A stretch of DNA of 64,000 nt from Caballeronia arvi (GCF_001544695.2 NZ_FCOM02000039.1:16577-80576); one strand, 5' to 3'; shown: positions 17,250 to 26,326, counted from the first letter of the stretch. The notes: generated by a model not told the origin, from the letters alone. Numbers and translations: made by a program.

Positions 17250-18212
17250 TCATGACATCTCGACCCATCTTGGTCGGCGCGTGGCACCGATCTCGCATTC
17301 CAAATCGCTATCCCATCCCGCAAGCTCCGCTGCGGCGCGGTAAGTCGTTTGGAGGAAGCGCAACAAGGTCGCGTCTGGGTCGGCGGCGCAGCGCACCGCA
17401 TCGTAGGGAAGCAGCCACTCGCCTAACGCGTCCGACCACTGTGCGTCGGGCGGCTCTATCGTGGCCTGCGCCAAGCCCTCGGGTGCCGGATATGCGTACG
17501 AGTAGAAGGCAGCCTCTGGATATGCGTCGCTGCCGGGCCAGAACCCGGCGCTGCTGACCTCGTGGGAATATGCCTCGCGCGTGATGGCATCGGGCAGACC
17601 GGTCACACCTCCTGGGTGCGCCGGGGCCGGGCGTCCAGAAAAACGCGTTACCGCGAGGTCGAAGCTGCCCCAGAAGAAATGGACAGGACTGGACTTGCCA
17701 AGAAAGCCCGTGCGGAACGTCCGAAAAACTCTATCAACCTGGATGAGCGCGCGCCAAAAAGTATGTACCGCAACGGCGTCATAGGAATGATGCAACTCAT
17801 CCTCGGCAAAAGGAATTGGATCGGCCACCTCGTTGGGCAGCACGTTAATGGCCACGTGCACGCCGGCTGCTTCTAGTTCGGCCATGCTGCGCTGGTAGAA
17901 GCTCGCCACCGACATGGGCTCGAGCGCGAAGCCGCGCTCCGGCCCGTTCGAGGTGCGCACGATGAAGCGGTGCGCGCACAAGTCGAGGTCTATTTCCAGC
18001 AACTCGTCGCCAAGATGGATGGCCGAGGTGCCGAGGCCGCGCGCGTTGACATATAACGGCACATGCCAACCATGGTTGAGCCATGGCGAGAGCGACAACC
18101 TCACCTTACCGACGATTTGCGTCCAAAGCTGTAGCGTGACAGCGGTGTCGCGCCAGGCGCGATAGTCGAGAGGGGGCCATGCGGCGGGCTTAGGGCCTTG
18201 AGCGTTTTGCAT
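17250..18212 (-). CDS. DUF5996 family protein
   Basis: 320 residues. The start WPPLDYRAWRDTAVTLQLWTQIVGKVRL, the HWWHVPLYV-like NHGWHVPLYVNARGLGT, VHFFWGSFDLAVTRFSGRPAP and the C-terminal SYAYPAPEG segment are typical of DUF5996, a widespread family of unknown function found in soil bacteria. No signal peptide or membrane segment. I chose the ATG at 18212 because GGAGG lies 8 nt upstream; a GTG at 18227 would contain that site. It stands alone on the minus strand. No pathway context is evident. Confidence 0.88.
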   Translation of the reverse strand: MQNAQGPKPAAWPPLDYRAWRDTAVTLQLWTQIVGKVRLSLSPWLNHGWHVPLYVNARGLGTSAIHLGDELLEIDLDLCAHRFIVRTSNGPERGFALEPMSVASFYQRSMAELEAAGVHVAINVLPNEVADPIPFAEDELHHSYDAVAVHTFWRALIQVDRVFRTFRTGFLGKSSPVHFFWGSFDLAVTRFSGRPAPAHPGGVTGLPDAITREAYSHEVSSAGFWPGSDAYPEAAFYSYAYPAPEGLAQATIEPPDAQWSDALGEWLLPYDAVRCAADPDATLLRFLQTTYRAAAELAGWDSDLECEIGATRRPRWVEMS

Positions 18213-18295
18213 TGGAGCGTCCTCCACGAAGGGTGAGCGGCGGCGTACGAGTCCGAGACCTCAAGACCGGGGTGAAACAAGAAGTGCCCTTTGAG

Positions 18296-18598
18296 TCACC
18301 GCCCATGAATCATCCCCCATACGAGTGTCGCAACGACATCCGTAACAGCGACAACGATAACGACAATCCAAAAGATTCCACTGAATCGACTGGTTCCTAC
18401 CGGCAAGGCCCACCTTGACAAAAAACTCCGCGAGTCGGTTGCTCCGTCTTGCTCCTTCTTGGTTTCGAGTCTCGATTTGCGCAGCGTCGCCAAGCCAACA
18501 AGAATTCCGACGAACACGCCAATGGGCGCAGCGATCAACAAGCTTACCGCCCACGCGCTTTTTAGGAGTGTGACGAGTGTGCTAAAGGACTCTGGCAT
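18296..18598 (-). CDS. Small two-helix membrane protein of unknown function
   Basis: 100 residues from MPESFSTLVTLLK. The first hydrophobic helix is about residues 10-36 (AWAVSLLIAAPIGVFVGILV) and the second about 73-96 (GIFWIVVIVVAVTDVVATLV), with a charged loop between them (KSRLETKKEQDGATDS). The pattern suggests an inner-membrane protein with both ends on one side. I do not recognise a family. A start five codons upstream (MSEVAM, 18613) is also possible. It lies upstream of the DUF5996 gene on the same strand with 83 nt between. Confidence is moderate because no homologue could be checked. Confidence 0.55.
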   Translation of the reverse strand: MPESFSTLVTLLKSAWAVSLLIAAPIGVFVGILVGLATLRKSRLETKKEQDGATDSRSFLSRWALPVGTSRFSGIFWIVVIVVAVTDVVATLVWGMIHGR

Positions 18599-18827
18599 AG
18601 CTACCTCAGACATTGGAAACGAGGCAGGAACTCTCTCGGAAAATGCTCGCTTATGCATCGCGGGCGCCGGTGTCAAGTTGGCTGATGCCGAGGTTCGCCC
18701 GCGAAGGCGGCGAGCACTAAGTGCCACGACTCGGAACCGGATCGACTAGCGCAATCTCCTCAGTGAATATCCACCTCCTCACCTGAGTTAGCCGCTTATC
18801 AGGCTTCGAAAAAGACGCGTCGCCACG

Positions 18828-19241
18828 TCACTTCCTGTCTAGCGAGTAGCGCCCGGGACCGGTGACGACGAGAAGCAGGAGCCCTCCTATGATGCTCAGA
18901 TTTTTGTAGAAGTTGATCATGTTCGCGTACTGCTCCATGCCCGTCATGGTCCAGTAGTGATGGCCGATGAAAGCGGTGCCTAGCGTATAGAGCGCGAGCA
19001 GCAAGGCGAGTGGGCGGGTATAGAAGCCGATGACGATTGCGATGCCCACGATGAGTTCCATCACGACAGCGATGATCGCCGAAAGCGTCGGCGCGGGCGC
19101 GCCGACTGAACCCATATAGGCGACCGTGCCGGAGAACCCCACTAGCTTCTGCCATCCGAAAAGGACGAACAGAACCATCAGCAGCAAGCGCGCGAGCAGA
19201 AACAATGCGTCCTTGCGTTGCTCGAGAGAGAAGTAGCGCAT
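18828..19241 (-). CDS. DoxX family membrane protein
   Basis: 137 residues from MRYFSLEQRKDALFLLARL. Four hydrophobic helices are visible, with the DoxX signature LLARLLLMVLFVLFGWQKLVGF near the N-terminus and FIGHHYWTMTG plus FYKNLSIIGGLLLLVVTGPG later. DoxX-like proteins such as YphA/MauE relatives are inner-membrane proteins tied to redox or thiosulfate chemistry in some hosts; the role here is unknown. The start at 19241 is 31 nt downstream of the wrbA stop, so the two form a pair. A common wrbA-doxX pairing suggests a quinone or oxidative-stress role. Confidence 0.88.
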   Translation of the reverse strand: MRYFSLEQRKDALFLLARLLLMVLFVLFGWQKLVGFSGTVAYMGSVGAPAPTLSAIIAVVMELIVGIAIVIGFYTRPLALLLALYTLGTAFIGHHYWTMTGMEQYANMINFYKNLSIIGGLLLLVVTGPGRYSLDRK

Positions 19242-19272
19242 AGTTGCGTTGACCTTGTATTGAGGCAGGATC

Positions 19273-19875
19273 TCACTTGAAAAGTCTGGCAGCCAGCTCG
19301 GCGACGTGCTTTCCCTGATAACGCGCAATATCGAGTTCGTTCTGCGACGGCAGCCGGCTTCCGTCAGCTCCGGCGAGCGTGGTGGCGCCGTACGGCGTTC
19401 CGCCCGTGATCTCGTTCATATTCGTGAGCCCGGCGCACGCGTAGGGGACACCGACGATCACCATGCCCTGATGAAGCAGCGTGGAGTGAAACGACGTGAT
19501 CGTGGTTTCCTGGCCGCCATGCTGGGTGCCGGTTGACGCGAATACGCTGCCGATCTTGCCAACGAGGGCGCCCTTCATCCACAGGCCGCCGGTTTGGTCG
19601 AGAAACGTGCGCATCTGTCCGGCCATGTTGCCGAAGCGGGTGGGGGTGCCGAAGATAATCGCGTCGTAGTCGGCCAGTTCGTCGGGGACCGCGACTGGCG
19701 CAGCCTGGTGCAGCTTGACGCCGATTCCCTTTGCCTGTTCATCGGGAATCGTTTCAGGCACCCGCTTGAGCGTCACTTCCGTACCGGACACCGAGCGAGC
19801 ACCCTCGACCACTTCATTGGCCATCGTTTCGATGTGTCCGTACATTGAATAATACAGAACCAGTACCTTCGCCAT
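19273..19875 (-). CDS. wrbA: NAD(P)H:quinone oxidoreductase, WrbA type
   Basis: 200 residues, the standard length. WrbA is an FMN-binding flavodoxin-like enzyme that reduces quinones with two electrons, avoiding semiquinones. The phosphate-binding loop is in KVLVLYYSMYGHIETMANEV. The later landmarks are YDAIIFGTPTRFGNMAGQM, GKIGSVFASTGTQHGGQETT and GVPYAC. ATG at 19875 with GGAGC upstream. Cytoplasmic tetramer. First gene of wrbA-doxX. Confidence 0.95.
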   Translation of the reverse strand: MAKVLVLYYSMYGHIETMANEVVEGARSVSGTEVTLKRVPETIPDEQAKGIGVKLHQAAPVAVPDELADYDAIIFGTPTRFGNMAGQMRTFLDQTGGLWMKGALVGKIGSVFASTGTQHGGQETTITSFHSTLLHQGMVIVGVPYACAGLTNMNEITGGTPYGATTLAGADGSRLPSQNELDIARYQGKHVAELAARLFK

Positions 19876-20589
19876 TTTTTGCTCCTGGTGGATATTTCGC
19901 GAGCCTGCGGCACTCGCAAAGACGCGTCAGTTGACTTTCTGTCTGAGTTTCGGATCGCGGCTTTACTATCGCAACTTCGGCTCGCCGGCGCGGGTCCTCG
20001 GCCGAATCCCCCTTCAGTTGCCTGGGTGGGCAAGCTCTCGGCTTGTTCGTTGCCTGAATGGCCGGTTAAATATCGAGTTACTTAGCACGCTCTGCCATCT
20101 TTTAATTCTCGGGCGATTGCTGTGGCACGGAGATATTGCCCCAAAAACAATATAGCCGATCGATCGACGAGTAACAGCGCATCCTTCTACTGAGTGTCGT
20201 TGCAGACTTGACAGAGACGCGGAAACGCGGCTGCCCTTTCCGAGCACACACTGTCCGGCGACTGTGAGGCAGAAACCGCGTCGATTACCCAGTGAGGCTA
20301 CTGAGCCGGCCCTACTCAACGGGGATGTCGGGAACAATCTGTAAGCGGCCATGACGGCTGCGCGGGCATCAACGGCAGGTACGGGTCGGCTGCGTCCGTC
20401 TGCTCCTTGAAGTCATCGCTCGAAAGCGGCCAGTGGAATTCCGCTGCCCGGAAGCCGCCAGTCGGCAGTGCGTACCCCCATCCATAACGGCCAGCCGTGG
20501 TTTCCTAAAGCGGCCGTTCACGGTCTCCGTCTCTCTCAAGTAGGTTGGAGCTTGCGCGCACAAAACCATAGCCGAGATCGTACGAGTAA
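19876..20589. other. Gap upstream of wrbA, no gene supported
   Basis: About 700 bp without a convincing gene. Short frames are present in both directions, but none has a recognisable domain. The wrbA promoter must lie in the first 100-200 bp. The right end merges into a LysR-like relic. Confidence 0.45.
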
Positions 20590-20935
20590 CAATTTGTGGT
20601 GATCGTCGACATGTGATGAACGATCCCGCCTCCATGCGCAAGCCGCCAGGCTCGGTCTGGGTCTCGCGATGCTGGCGCTTCCCAACGTACTGCCGGATTT
20701 GGCCGGCGACAAGCTCGTGCGTTTGCTGCCCGAATTGCATTCAGACGCGGGCATGATTCCCCTTTACTACGCTTCGCTGCGGCTTCTACCCCGGGAAGAC
20801 GCGTGTGTTCATCGACTTTGCGATGGAGAATTTCGGCAGCTCGGTCAAGGCGCAAAGATTCCATGCGACGAGGGACGAGCGTGTGACGGATCGCATATCC
20901 AAACGATGACCGCGTGTTCCTCGACGACAAGCGCT
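20590..20935 (+). pseudogene. Relic of a LysR-family regulator, C-terminal part only
   Basis: Reading across three frames gives a typical LysR substrate-domain ending: VNDPASMR (20607 on), LGLGLAMLALPNVLPDLAGD (from about 20650), LVRLLPELHSDAGMIPLYYA, then KTRVFIDFAMENFGSSVKA. The shifts lie near 20637 and near 20793 (one extra C in CTACCCCGGG). The first 200 residues, including the helix-turn-helix, are absent. It faces the intact LysR gene that begins its 3' end at 20934, so this may be the remains of an older or transferred regulator. Confidence 0.65.
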
Positions 20936-21878
20936 AGGAAGCGTGAGCCTGCACCAGTACGTCCCAGGGCGCGGGAGACGGAAAGATGTCCTGCAAAAAT
21001 CCGACAAACGCTCTCACCGCCGGATTGCTTCGTCGGCTCTCGGGCCACACGGCATGCAGATGGAATCTGTCGTAGGCGAACTCATGCAGCACAGGCACGA
21101 GTTCGTGCCGTCGAACGAATGGCGCCGCGATATACGTCGTCGAAATCCCGATACCGGCGCCGGCCGCCAACGTCGCGGCAATCGCGTCGCTGACGTCGAT
21201 AATTAAGCTCGACGCAGGCGTGAACTCGACGAGCTTGCCTCCCACGTCGAATGGCCACGCGGCCTCCTGGCCCGTCGACTGATATCTGAAGTTCACGCAA
21301 TCGTGTTGCAAGAGATCGTTGGGATGCTGCGGCACGCCTCGTTCCCGCAGATATTCCGGCGATGCAAACGCGCAAATCCGATGCGGTGCGAGACGGCGCG
21401 CGATCAACCGCGTGTCGCCGGGATCGCCGACGCGAATGGCGACATCCACGCCCTCCTCGATCAGATCGACGTATCGATCGCTCAGGCGCACATCGACGGT
21501 CACTTTCGGATGTTGCCGGCAAAATGCGGGCAACGCGGGCGCAAGGATGTTCACGCCGACGGGCAACGGCGCCGTTACTTTGAGCGTTCCGGCCGGCTGC
21601 GCGCGCGCGGCGGCGACGCCTTGCTCGATACCTTCCGCCTCGCGCAATAAGCGTTGCGTGCGCTCAAGAAGATCTCGTCCCTCCGGCGTTAGCGTCAGCG
21701 AGCGCGTGGTCCGGCTGAACAGCCTGAGTCCGAAATGCTGCTCCAGCCGCTGGATGCTCTTGCTGATTGCCGATGGCGAAACGGACAGCGAACGCGCAGC
21801 CGCCGTATAGCTGCCAAGCGATGCGGCACGCGCGAAAGCAATCAGCCCAGTCAGCCTTTCGACGACGATTTGTTCCAT
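20934..21878 (-). CDS. LysR-family transcriptional regulator
   Basis: 314 residues from MEQIVVERLTGLIAFARAA. The winged helix-turn-helix is in residues 1-60 (SYTAAARSLSVSPSAISKSI, RLFSRTTRSLTLTPEG). The substrate-binding domain begins at about residue 90 (GTLKVTAPLPVGVNILAPAL) and continues to DVAIRVGDPGDTRLIARRL. A longer frame to 22082 is open, but the domain start fits 21878. It is transcribed divergently from the short-chain dehydrogenase with a 103-bp gap, the classical layout for a LysR regulator and its target. The likely targets are the SDR and ene-reductase genes. Confidence 0.94.
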   Translation of the reverse strand: MEQIVVERLTGLIAFARAASLGSYTAAARSLSVSPSAISKSIQRLEQHFGLRLFSRTTRSLTLTPEGRDLLERTQRLLREAEGIEQGVAAARAQPAGTLKVTAPLPVGVNILAPALPAFCRQHPKVTVDVRLSDRYVDLIEEGVDVAIRVGDPGDTRLIARRLAPHRICAFASPEYLRERGVPQHPNDLLQHDCVNFRYQSTGQEAAWPFDVGGKLVEFTPASSLIIDVSDAIAATLAAGAGIGISTTYIAAPFVRRHELVPVLHEFAYDRFHLHAVWPESRRSNPAVRAFVGFLQDIFPSPAPWDVLVQAHAS

Positions 21879-21981
21879 GATGGCATCATTAAAGCGAACT
21901 ATGGCCTGATTATCAAGCTGGACTTCGCGAATTAACCTTCTTCCATCGACGCCATACCGGCGAAGCAAACAGGAGAAGGAC

Positions 21982-22749
21982 ATGAACGCGAATACGAAAG
22001 CGCAGGACGCACAGGCCAAGGAAGTCGCCAACGGCGCATTGGCAGGTAAGACCGCACTGATCTTCGGCGGAACGTCTGGCATCGGGCTCGACGCGGCTCT
22101 TCAGGCGAAGCGCGCGGGCTCGGAGGTCATCGTCGTAGGCCGATCGGCGGATACGGCTCAACACGTCGCCGCGCAACATGGCTTCGCCGGATGGCGTGCA
22201 GCCGACGTGACCGATGCGCACGCGCTGCATCAGGCGGTAAGCGACATTCCGAAGGTGGATCATCTGGTCTTGCTGGCCGGCACCTTCGTCGCGGGGACGG
22301 TGCGCGAGGCGGACGTCGCGCATCTGCGGAACGCGTTCGAGGAACGCATCTGGGCCGCCGTGCATGTCATTCGCGCGCTGGGCGACCGCTTGAGCGCCGA
22401 TGGCTCGATCACCTTCATCTCGGGCAGTCTCGCCGACCGTCCGAACGCCTACGGCACCGCAGTGCTCGCGGCGGCATCCGCTGCGATGGAAGCGCTCGCG
22501 CGCGGCCTCGCGCTCGAACTCGCGCCTGTGCGCGTCAACACGCTGTCGCCCGGTCCGATCGACACGCCGATCCTGCGCAAGGCGCTCGGCGACGCGCGCG
22601 ATGCGGTCGTCGCAAACATGGAGAAGACGCTGCCGCTGCATCGTCTCGGCAGCGCCAGCGAAGCCGGCGCCGGCGTGGTGTTCCTGATGACAAATGGCTT
22701 CATGAACGGAGCCACGCTCAACGTCGATGGCGGCGCGCGCCTCGTGTAA
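21982..22749 (+). CDS. Short-chain dehydrogenase/reductase (SDR)
   Basis: 255 residues. Classical Rossmann SDR: cofactor loop ALIFGGTSGIGLDAALQ (about residues 31-47), the VDHLVLLAG region, and IDTPILR after the active-site segment. The catalytic residues are less standard: SGSLADRPNAYGTAVLAAAS has the Ser-x(n)-Tyr order, but the usual YxxxK Lys is replaced by YGTAV, so activity may differ from canonical members. The C-terminus NGATLNVDGGARLV is typical of YdfG/FabG-like family members with an enoyl-reductase-like ending. AGGAGAAGG precedes the ATG. Divergent from LysR and followed by the ene-reductase 23 nt on. Confidence 0.9.
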   Translation: MNANTKAQDAQAKEVANGALAGKTALIFGGTSGIGLDAALQAKRAGSEVIVVGRSADTAQHVAAQHGFAGWRAADVTDAHALHQAVSDIPKVDHLVLLAGTFVAGTVREADVAHLRNAFEERIWAAVHVIRALGDRLSADGSITFISGSLADRPNAYGTAVLAAASAAMEALARGLALELAPVRVNTLSPGPIDTPILRKALGDARDAVVANMEKTLPLHRLGSASEAGAGVVFLMTNGFMNGATLNVDGGARLV

Positions 22750-22772
22750 CCCCAAAGCCAGCGGAGAAAGAC

Positions 22773-23848
22773 ATGACCACGCTTTTCGACCCTATCCGGC
22801 TGGGTGATATCGAAGCGCCCAACCGCATCTTCATGGCGCCGATGACGCGCGCGCGAGGTACGCGGGATCACGTGTCGACATCGATCATGGCGCAGTATTA
22901 CGCCCAGCGCGCGAGCGCCGGACTCATCATCAGCGAGGCGATCGGCATCTCGCAGCAGGGCTTGGGATGGCCCTTCGCGACCGGCCTCTGGTCCGACGAA
23001 CAGGTGGCGGGCTGGCTGCGCGTCACCGACGCGGTACACGCGGCCGGCGGGCGCATCATCGCGCAGCTCTGGCACATGGGGCGCACCGTGCATCCCAGCT
23101 TCAATGGCGGCGTGCAGCCGCTATCAGCGTCGGGCACGACCGCGCCGGGACACGCGCATACCTATACGGCAAGCAGCCGTACGTCGCGGGCAGACCCATG
23201 CGCACGGACGAAGTGCCTGCGCTCCTCGACGATTTTCGCCGCGCGACGCGAAATGCGATGCGCGCGGGGTTCGATGGCGTGCAGGTGCATGCCGCCAACG
23301 GGTATCTGATCGACGAGTTCTTGCGCGACGGCACCAACTTTCGCGACGATGCCTACGGCGGCAGCATCGAAAATCGCGTCCGGCTGCTGAAGGAAATTAC
23401 GCAGGCGGTGATCGAGATAGCCGGCGCTGGCCGCACCGGAGTGCGCCTCACGCCGAACGGCACGGACCAGGGTGTGCGCTACAGCGATCCGGGGCCCGTG
23501 TTCGTCGCCGTGGCGCGGACACTATCGGCGCTCGGTGTCGCGCATCTGGAACTACGAGAACCGCCGATGAACGGGACTTTCGGCGCATCCGATCGGCCGC
23601 CCTTCGCGCCTGCCATCAGGAAGGCATTCGTAGGCGTGACCATCCTGAATTCTGATTACGGTCCCGATCGCGCGGCGGCGGCTATCTCCAGAGACGAGGC
23701 GGACGCCATCGCCTTCGGCCGACCGTTCATCGCAAATCCAGATTTGCCGCAGCGTTTCAGCGCAGGCGCTCCGTTGGCGGCCGATAAAGGCGTGTTGTGG
23801 TTCACGCAGGGGCCCGAAGGCTATCTCGACTACCCCGCTCTTGCCTGA
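22773..23848 (+). pseudogene. Old Yellow Enzyme-type ene-reductase, frameshifted
   Basis: FMN-dependent alkene reductase family. Frame 1 from the ATG at 22773 (MTTLFDPIRLGDIEAPNRIF) carries MAPMTRARG, GLGWPFATGLW and QLWHMGRTVHPSFNGG. At about 23168 a base is missing and the protein resumes in the next frame: GKQPYVAGRPMRTDEVPALL, then DGVQVHAANGYLIDEFLRDG, TNFRDDAYGGSIENR, ADAIAFGRPFIANPDLP. The combined length of about 359 is normal. As written, the first frame ends early at 23309. GGAGAAAG lies before the start. Operon partner of the SDR. Confidence 0.88.
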
Positions 23849-24003
23849 ACAGATGAAGGTCCGCTCCTGGGCGGCTTGAGGCAGTGCGGGCGGCAATTAG
23901 CTTACCGAACAACGGCCATTAAGCGAGGGCGGACGAGGCCTCCGTTAGCCAAACTGGACGACGACCTCGACCGGCCGCTCATGGGCCGAACAGAGCCGGA
24001 ACG

Positions 24004-24201
24004 CTATCCCGCATTCGCGAATCCCGGACGTCCTGGATCACTCGGTTGGGCCAAAAGCAACACGTCGATCGCGGCTTGTCCGGCGATCTCGGCAACCAGA
24101 GAGGCCCATCGTTCGGTGAACGGGCCGTTGCGCAGCGGTATGCGGCTTCCCGGCGCGCCGAGGACTTCGAGGCTAGTGCCGCCTTTGATCTGAAAAGTCA
24201 C
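24004..24201 (-). CDS. Small unknown protein, coupled to the winged-helix gene
   Basis: 65 residues from a GTG at 24201 (TFQIKGGTSLEVLGAPGSR). The start overlaps the stop of the upstream gene by GTGA, a translational-coupling arrangement. The middle (ERWASLVAEIAGQAAIDVLL) may form a helix. I do not recognise a family. The overlap with a plausible regulator gene is the main support for it being real. Confidence 0.45.
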   Translation of the reverse strand: MTFQIKGGTSLEVLGAPGSRIPLRNGPFTERWASLVAEIAGQAAIDVLLLAQPSDPGRPGFANAG

Positions 24202-24581
24202 GTGTACACGTCTTCAGCAGCCGGAATCAATTCGACGCAAATGGTGCGGGCGATAATGACTTTTGCTTGATCTCGGCCTTTGGCAGTTAGAGCGTACTTG
24301 TTCACGACGGCGATCCTGCCTCCTTGCCGCAAAACGACGATTTCGCGCTTTACCAGCCCGCGTTCGTGAAGCTCGGCAAGGTCTTTCGTAAGATGACGCG
24401 AGCGCAGTAGTCCGCGGTGCGTGGTGTAGGGCATACCGGTCGCCGCGATGTATGCGACGGCCAGTTCCCCGGCACCGGTGTGAATTGGGTAGCGGGCCAC
24501 GCAGATTGTCACGAAAAGCCAATCAAGCCGCTGCCGAAGATTCATGCGCCCCGGCGTCGCGTGATTTCCGTCGATCGTCAT
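24198..24581 (-). CDS. Winged-helix-like DNA-binding protein of unknown family
   Basis: 127 residues. The second half has the rhythm of a MarR/PadR-type winged helix: RSRHLTKDLAELHERGLVKRE (recognition helix, then wing start), followed by IAVVNKYALTAKGRDQAKV. The N-terminal part is helical (RQRLDWLFVTICVARYPIH, GELAVAYIAATG). It is therefore probably a small transcriptional regulator. It overlaps the next gene by GTGA. ATG at 24581 without a strong ribosome site; MNLRQRL at 24545 is an alternative start. It sits in a region of small genes and gaps that looks accessory. Confidence 0.5.
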   Translation of the reverse strand: MTIDGNHATPGRMNLRQRLDWLFVTICVARYPIHTGAGELAVAYIAATGMPYTTHRGLLRSRHLTKDLAELHERGLVKREIVVLRQGGRIAVVNKYALTAKGRDQAKVIIARTICVELIPAAEDVYT

Positions 24582-24655
24582 AAGCCCCAGAAAGATGCCT
24601 GGCGGCGTCGCAACTTCGGTGCTGAATGGGAAAACGAAGCACCAAGATCGGCTTT

Positions 24656-24838
24656 TTACGGTTTAGCAGGAAATCGCCACTTGCTTACGGTTGAATCGAT
24701 ATGTGAAAAACTGATACTCCTCCGCTCTGCTCTCTTATCGTCCGCAGTCTTGAGAATGAGAAGCTTCGCCCGACGATCCCGGCTGTAAGCAGCCTCATTT
24801 TCCGCGAGGGGAATTGCATTCTTGATATCTAATCGCAT
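24656..24838 (-). CDS. Possible 60-residue protein downstream of a hairpin
   Basis: MRLDIKNAIPLAENEAAYSR starts at 24838 with GAGG 7 nt upstream, a good ribosome site. The product is charged (RDRRAKLLILKTADDKRAER) with no membrane segment. Size and composition recall small antitoxin or regulator genes, but no family is recognised. It lies upstream of the winged-helix gene on the same strand with a 74-nt gap, and directly downstream of a perfect 12-bp hairpin. Confidence 0.35.
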   Translation of the reverse strand: MRLDIKNAIPLAENEAAYSRDRRAKLLILKTADDKRAERRSISFSHIDSTVSKWRFPAKP

Positions 24839-24851
24839 AACTACCTCTGAA

Positions 24852-24878
24852 AGACCGTCCTCATTGTGAGGACGGTCT
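24852..24878. terminator. Perfect 12-bp stem with 3-nt loop
   Basis: AGACCGTCCTCA, loop TTG, TGAGGACGGTCT form a perfect 12-bp inverted repeat. It has no clear T-run on either side. On the minus strand it lies 14 nt before the ATG at 24838, so it could be an operator, a 5'-UTR hairpin that affects translation, or a terminator for whatever precedes it. Confidence 0.5.
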
Positions 24879-25948
24879 GCTCACTGTAGCCCCTTTCCGC
24901 CGGGCGAACTCCGTTTATTTCGTTGTTTGGATGCGAACCCGTCTTTCCCACATCCATTGGGCGTATCGGTTGTGATCCGGCCGCGGTGGAGGTTGTCCTG
25001 CGGCCCGCGTTGCCGCGAAAGCAAGATGGGGCGAGCTATCGAGTATCCTGGATGGCTTGCAGCAAGGTGGCGCCCAGCACCCTCGTTTGGGACCGCGTTT
25101 GAGCTTGGTGATGGGAGTGACGGTAGCCTATGCTCTGGCGCGTCTCTGTCGACCGCAAAGGGCCGCGGATGCGTGCGCGACGAGCATCGCGTCAAGGGCT
25201 GCGAAGGTTCGTGTGTCGGAACGAATGTGCGGTGCCGTCAGGGCTGGCGATTGTGCAGATGCTTGCGCCGGCCAAAAAATGAGCCCGCGGACGATAACCG
25301 TGGCATGAGTCAACGGTTCGGCTCGCCTGCGTGCCGCCCAAATGTATGGCCGACCACAAATAGCGCGCCGAATCGCGAAACCGAGCACGGCCGCGCCTGC
25401 TGCCATCTACAGCAGCGGCAGCCCCCGACTTCGTTTCGATCCGGATGCCGAGATTCACTTGAACCGCTCCGATGTGGATCTCATTATGGAACCGCTAGCA
25501 ATCGCGAACTCGTTACCCGGATCATCGAGAGGTCAGCAACTGATCCAGCTTGGCGTCGGCGGCACGAAGCGTAATCAAAACGACGTGCATAGCCGCTTAC
25601 GGCCGAACGGTGGCATTAAGGCGCAGCCTACCCATGGATGGCTAAATTGGCCAGATCCGGGATATTGTCGCCTTTGCCACCCGTGGCCTATTTCAACAGT
25701 TTTTTTGATATTGGCCGTTATGCTGAGGGGAGCCTGTCGGTGTCATGGCCGAAACGCCTTGTTTTAACGACTGCCACCGGAATGTCTATCTTTTCAGGCT
25801 GAATACAGCTATAACTAGTCGCACCTGTTGGTAATTCGCATCGATTAGCCGACAAGAATTGGTGTGGCCCTTTCCACCGTCCTTCTCATGCTACGGCCGA
25901 GTATCTTATTAAGTTGAGGACGCGGGTCTAACTCAACAAGGATTTGAA
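24879..25948. other. Gap of about 1.1 kb, no gene recognised
   Basis: Several overlapping open frames exist on both strands, but none shows a known domain and their composition is Arg/Ala/Pro-rich, as expected for non-coding GC-rich DNA. AT content rises after about 25680, ahead of the low-GC gene at 25949, and the last 150 bp probably carry its promoter. Confidence 0.45.
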
Positions 25949-26326
25949 ATGGAGCAAACGATTGAGACCTTCCTGAATGCTATAAGTGAGGACCTAGCAG
26001 CCGTGATAGACGATATGGCGTCTAAGGGTAAGGACGTTAAAGATATCGCCGACTCGCTCAATATCCCGAAAGAGCAATACGAGGGGCTGTCTCTGTTCGT
26101 ATCAGACCGATACGAGTACTGGATGCTGTTTCAACGCCGTACGAATCTGCATCATAGGCTAGCGAAAGTTTCACCCAATATAACGAAACCGGTAATCGAC
26201 GCTATAGCCGATTCATTAGATGCAGGTAGAGAGCCACAGTATATCGAACATGAGCTACATGAGGCCATACGAGTATTGGACCAGATAGTACGTATTCATG
26301 GTGAGTTAATCCCTACCTTCCATTAG
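25949..26326 (+). CDS. Hypothetical helical protein with atypical low-GC codon use
   Basis: 125 residues, acidic and largely helical (MEQTIETFLNAISEDLAAVI, IADSLNIPKEQYEGLSL, HEAIRVLDQIVRIHGEL). AAGGA lies 8 nt before the ATG. Codons such as ATA, CTA, CGA and GTA are frequent, unlike the GC-ending codons of neighbours, which points to recent transfer. No family is recognised; the KDVKDIADSLNIPKEQYEG stretch could be a helix-turn-helix, but this is weak. It is isolated, flanked by gene-free DNA on both sides. A phage or plasmid origin would fit. Confidence 0.6.
   Translation: MEQTIETFLNAISEDLAAVIDDMASKGKDVKDIADSLNIPKEQYEGLSLFVSDRYEYWMLFQRRTNLHHRLAKVSPNITKPVIDAIADSLDAGREPQYIEHELHEAIRVLDQIVRIHGELIPTFH

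Noticed and set aside
20369..20930. Minus-strand frames of 123 and 141 codons
   Set aside because: They overlap the plus-strand LysR relic and have no sensible protein features.
24927..25574. Plus-strand 215-codon frame
   Set aside because: Cys/Arg/Ser-rich product with no family features. Overlapping frames on the other strand look equally random.
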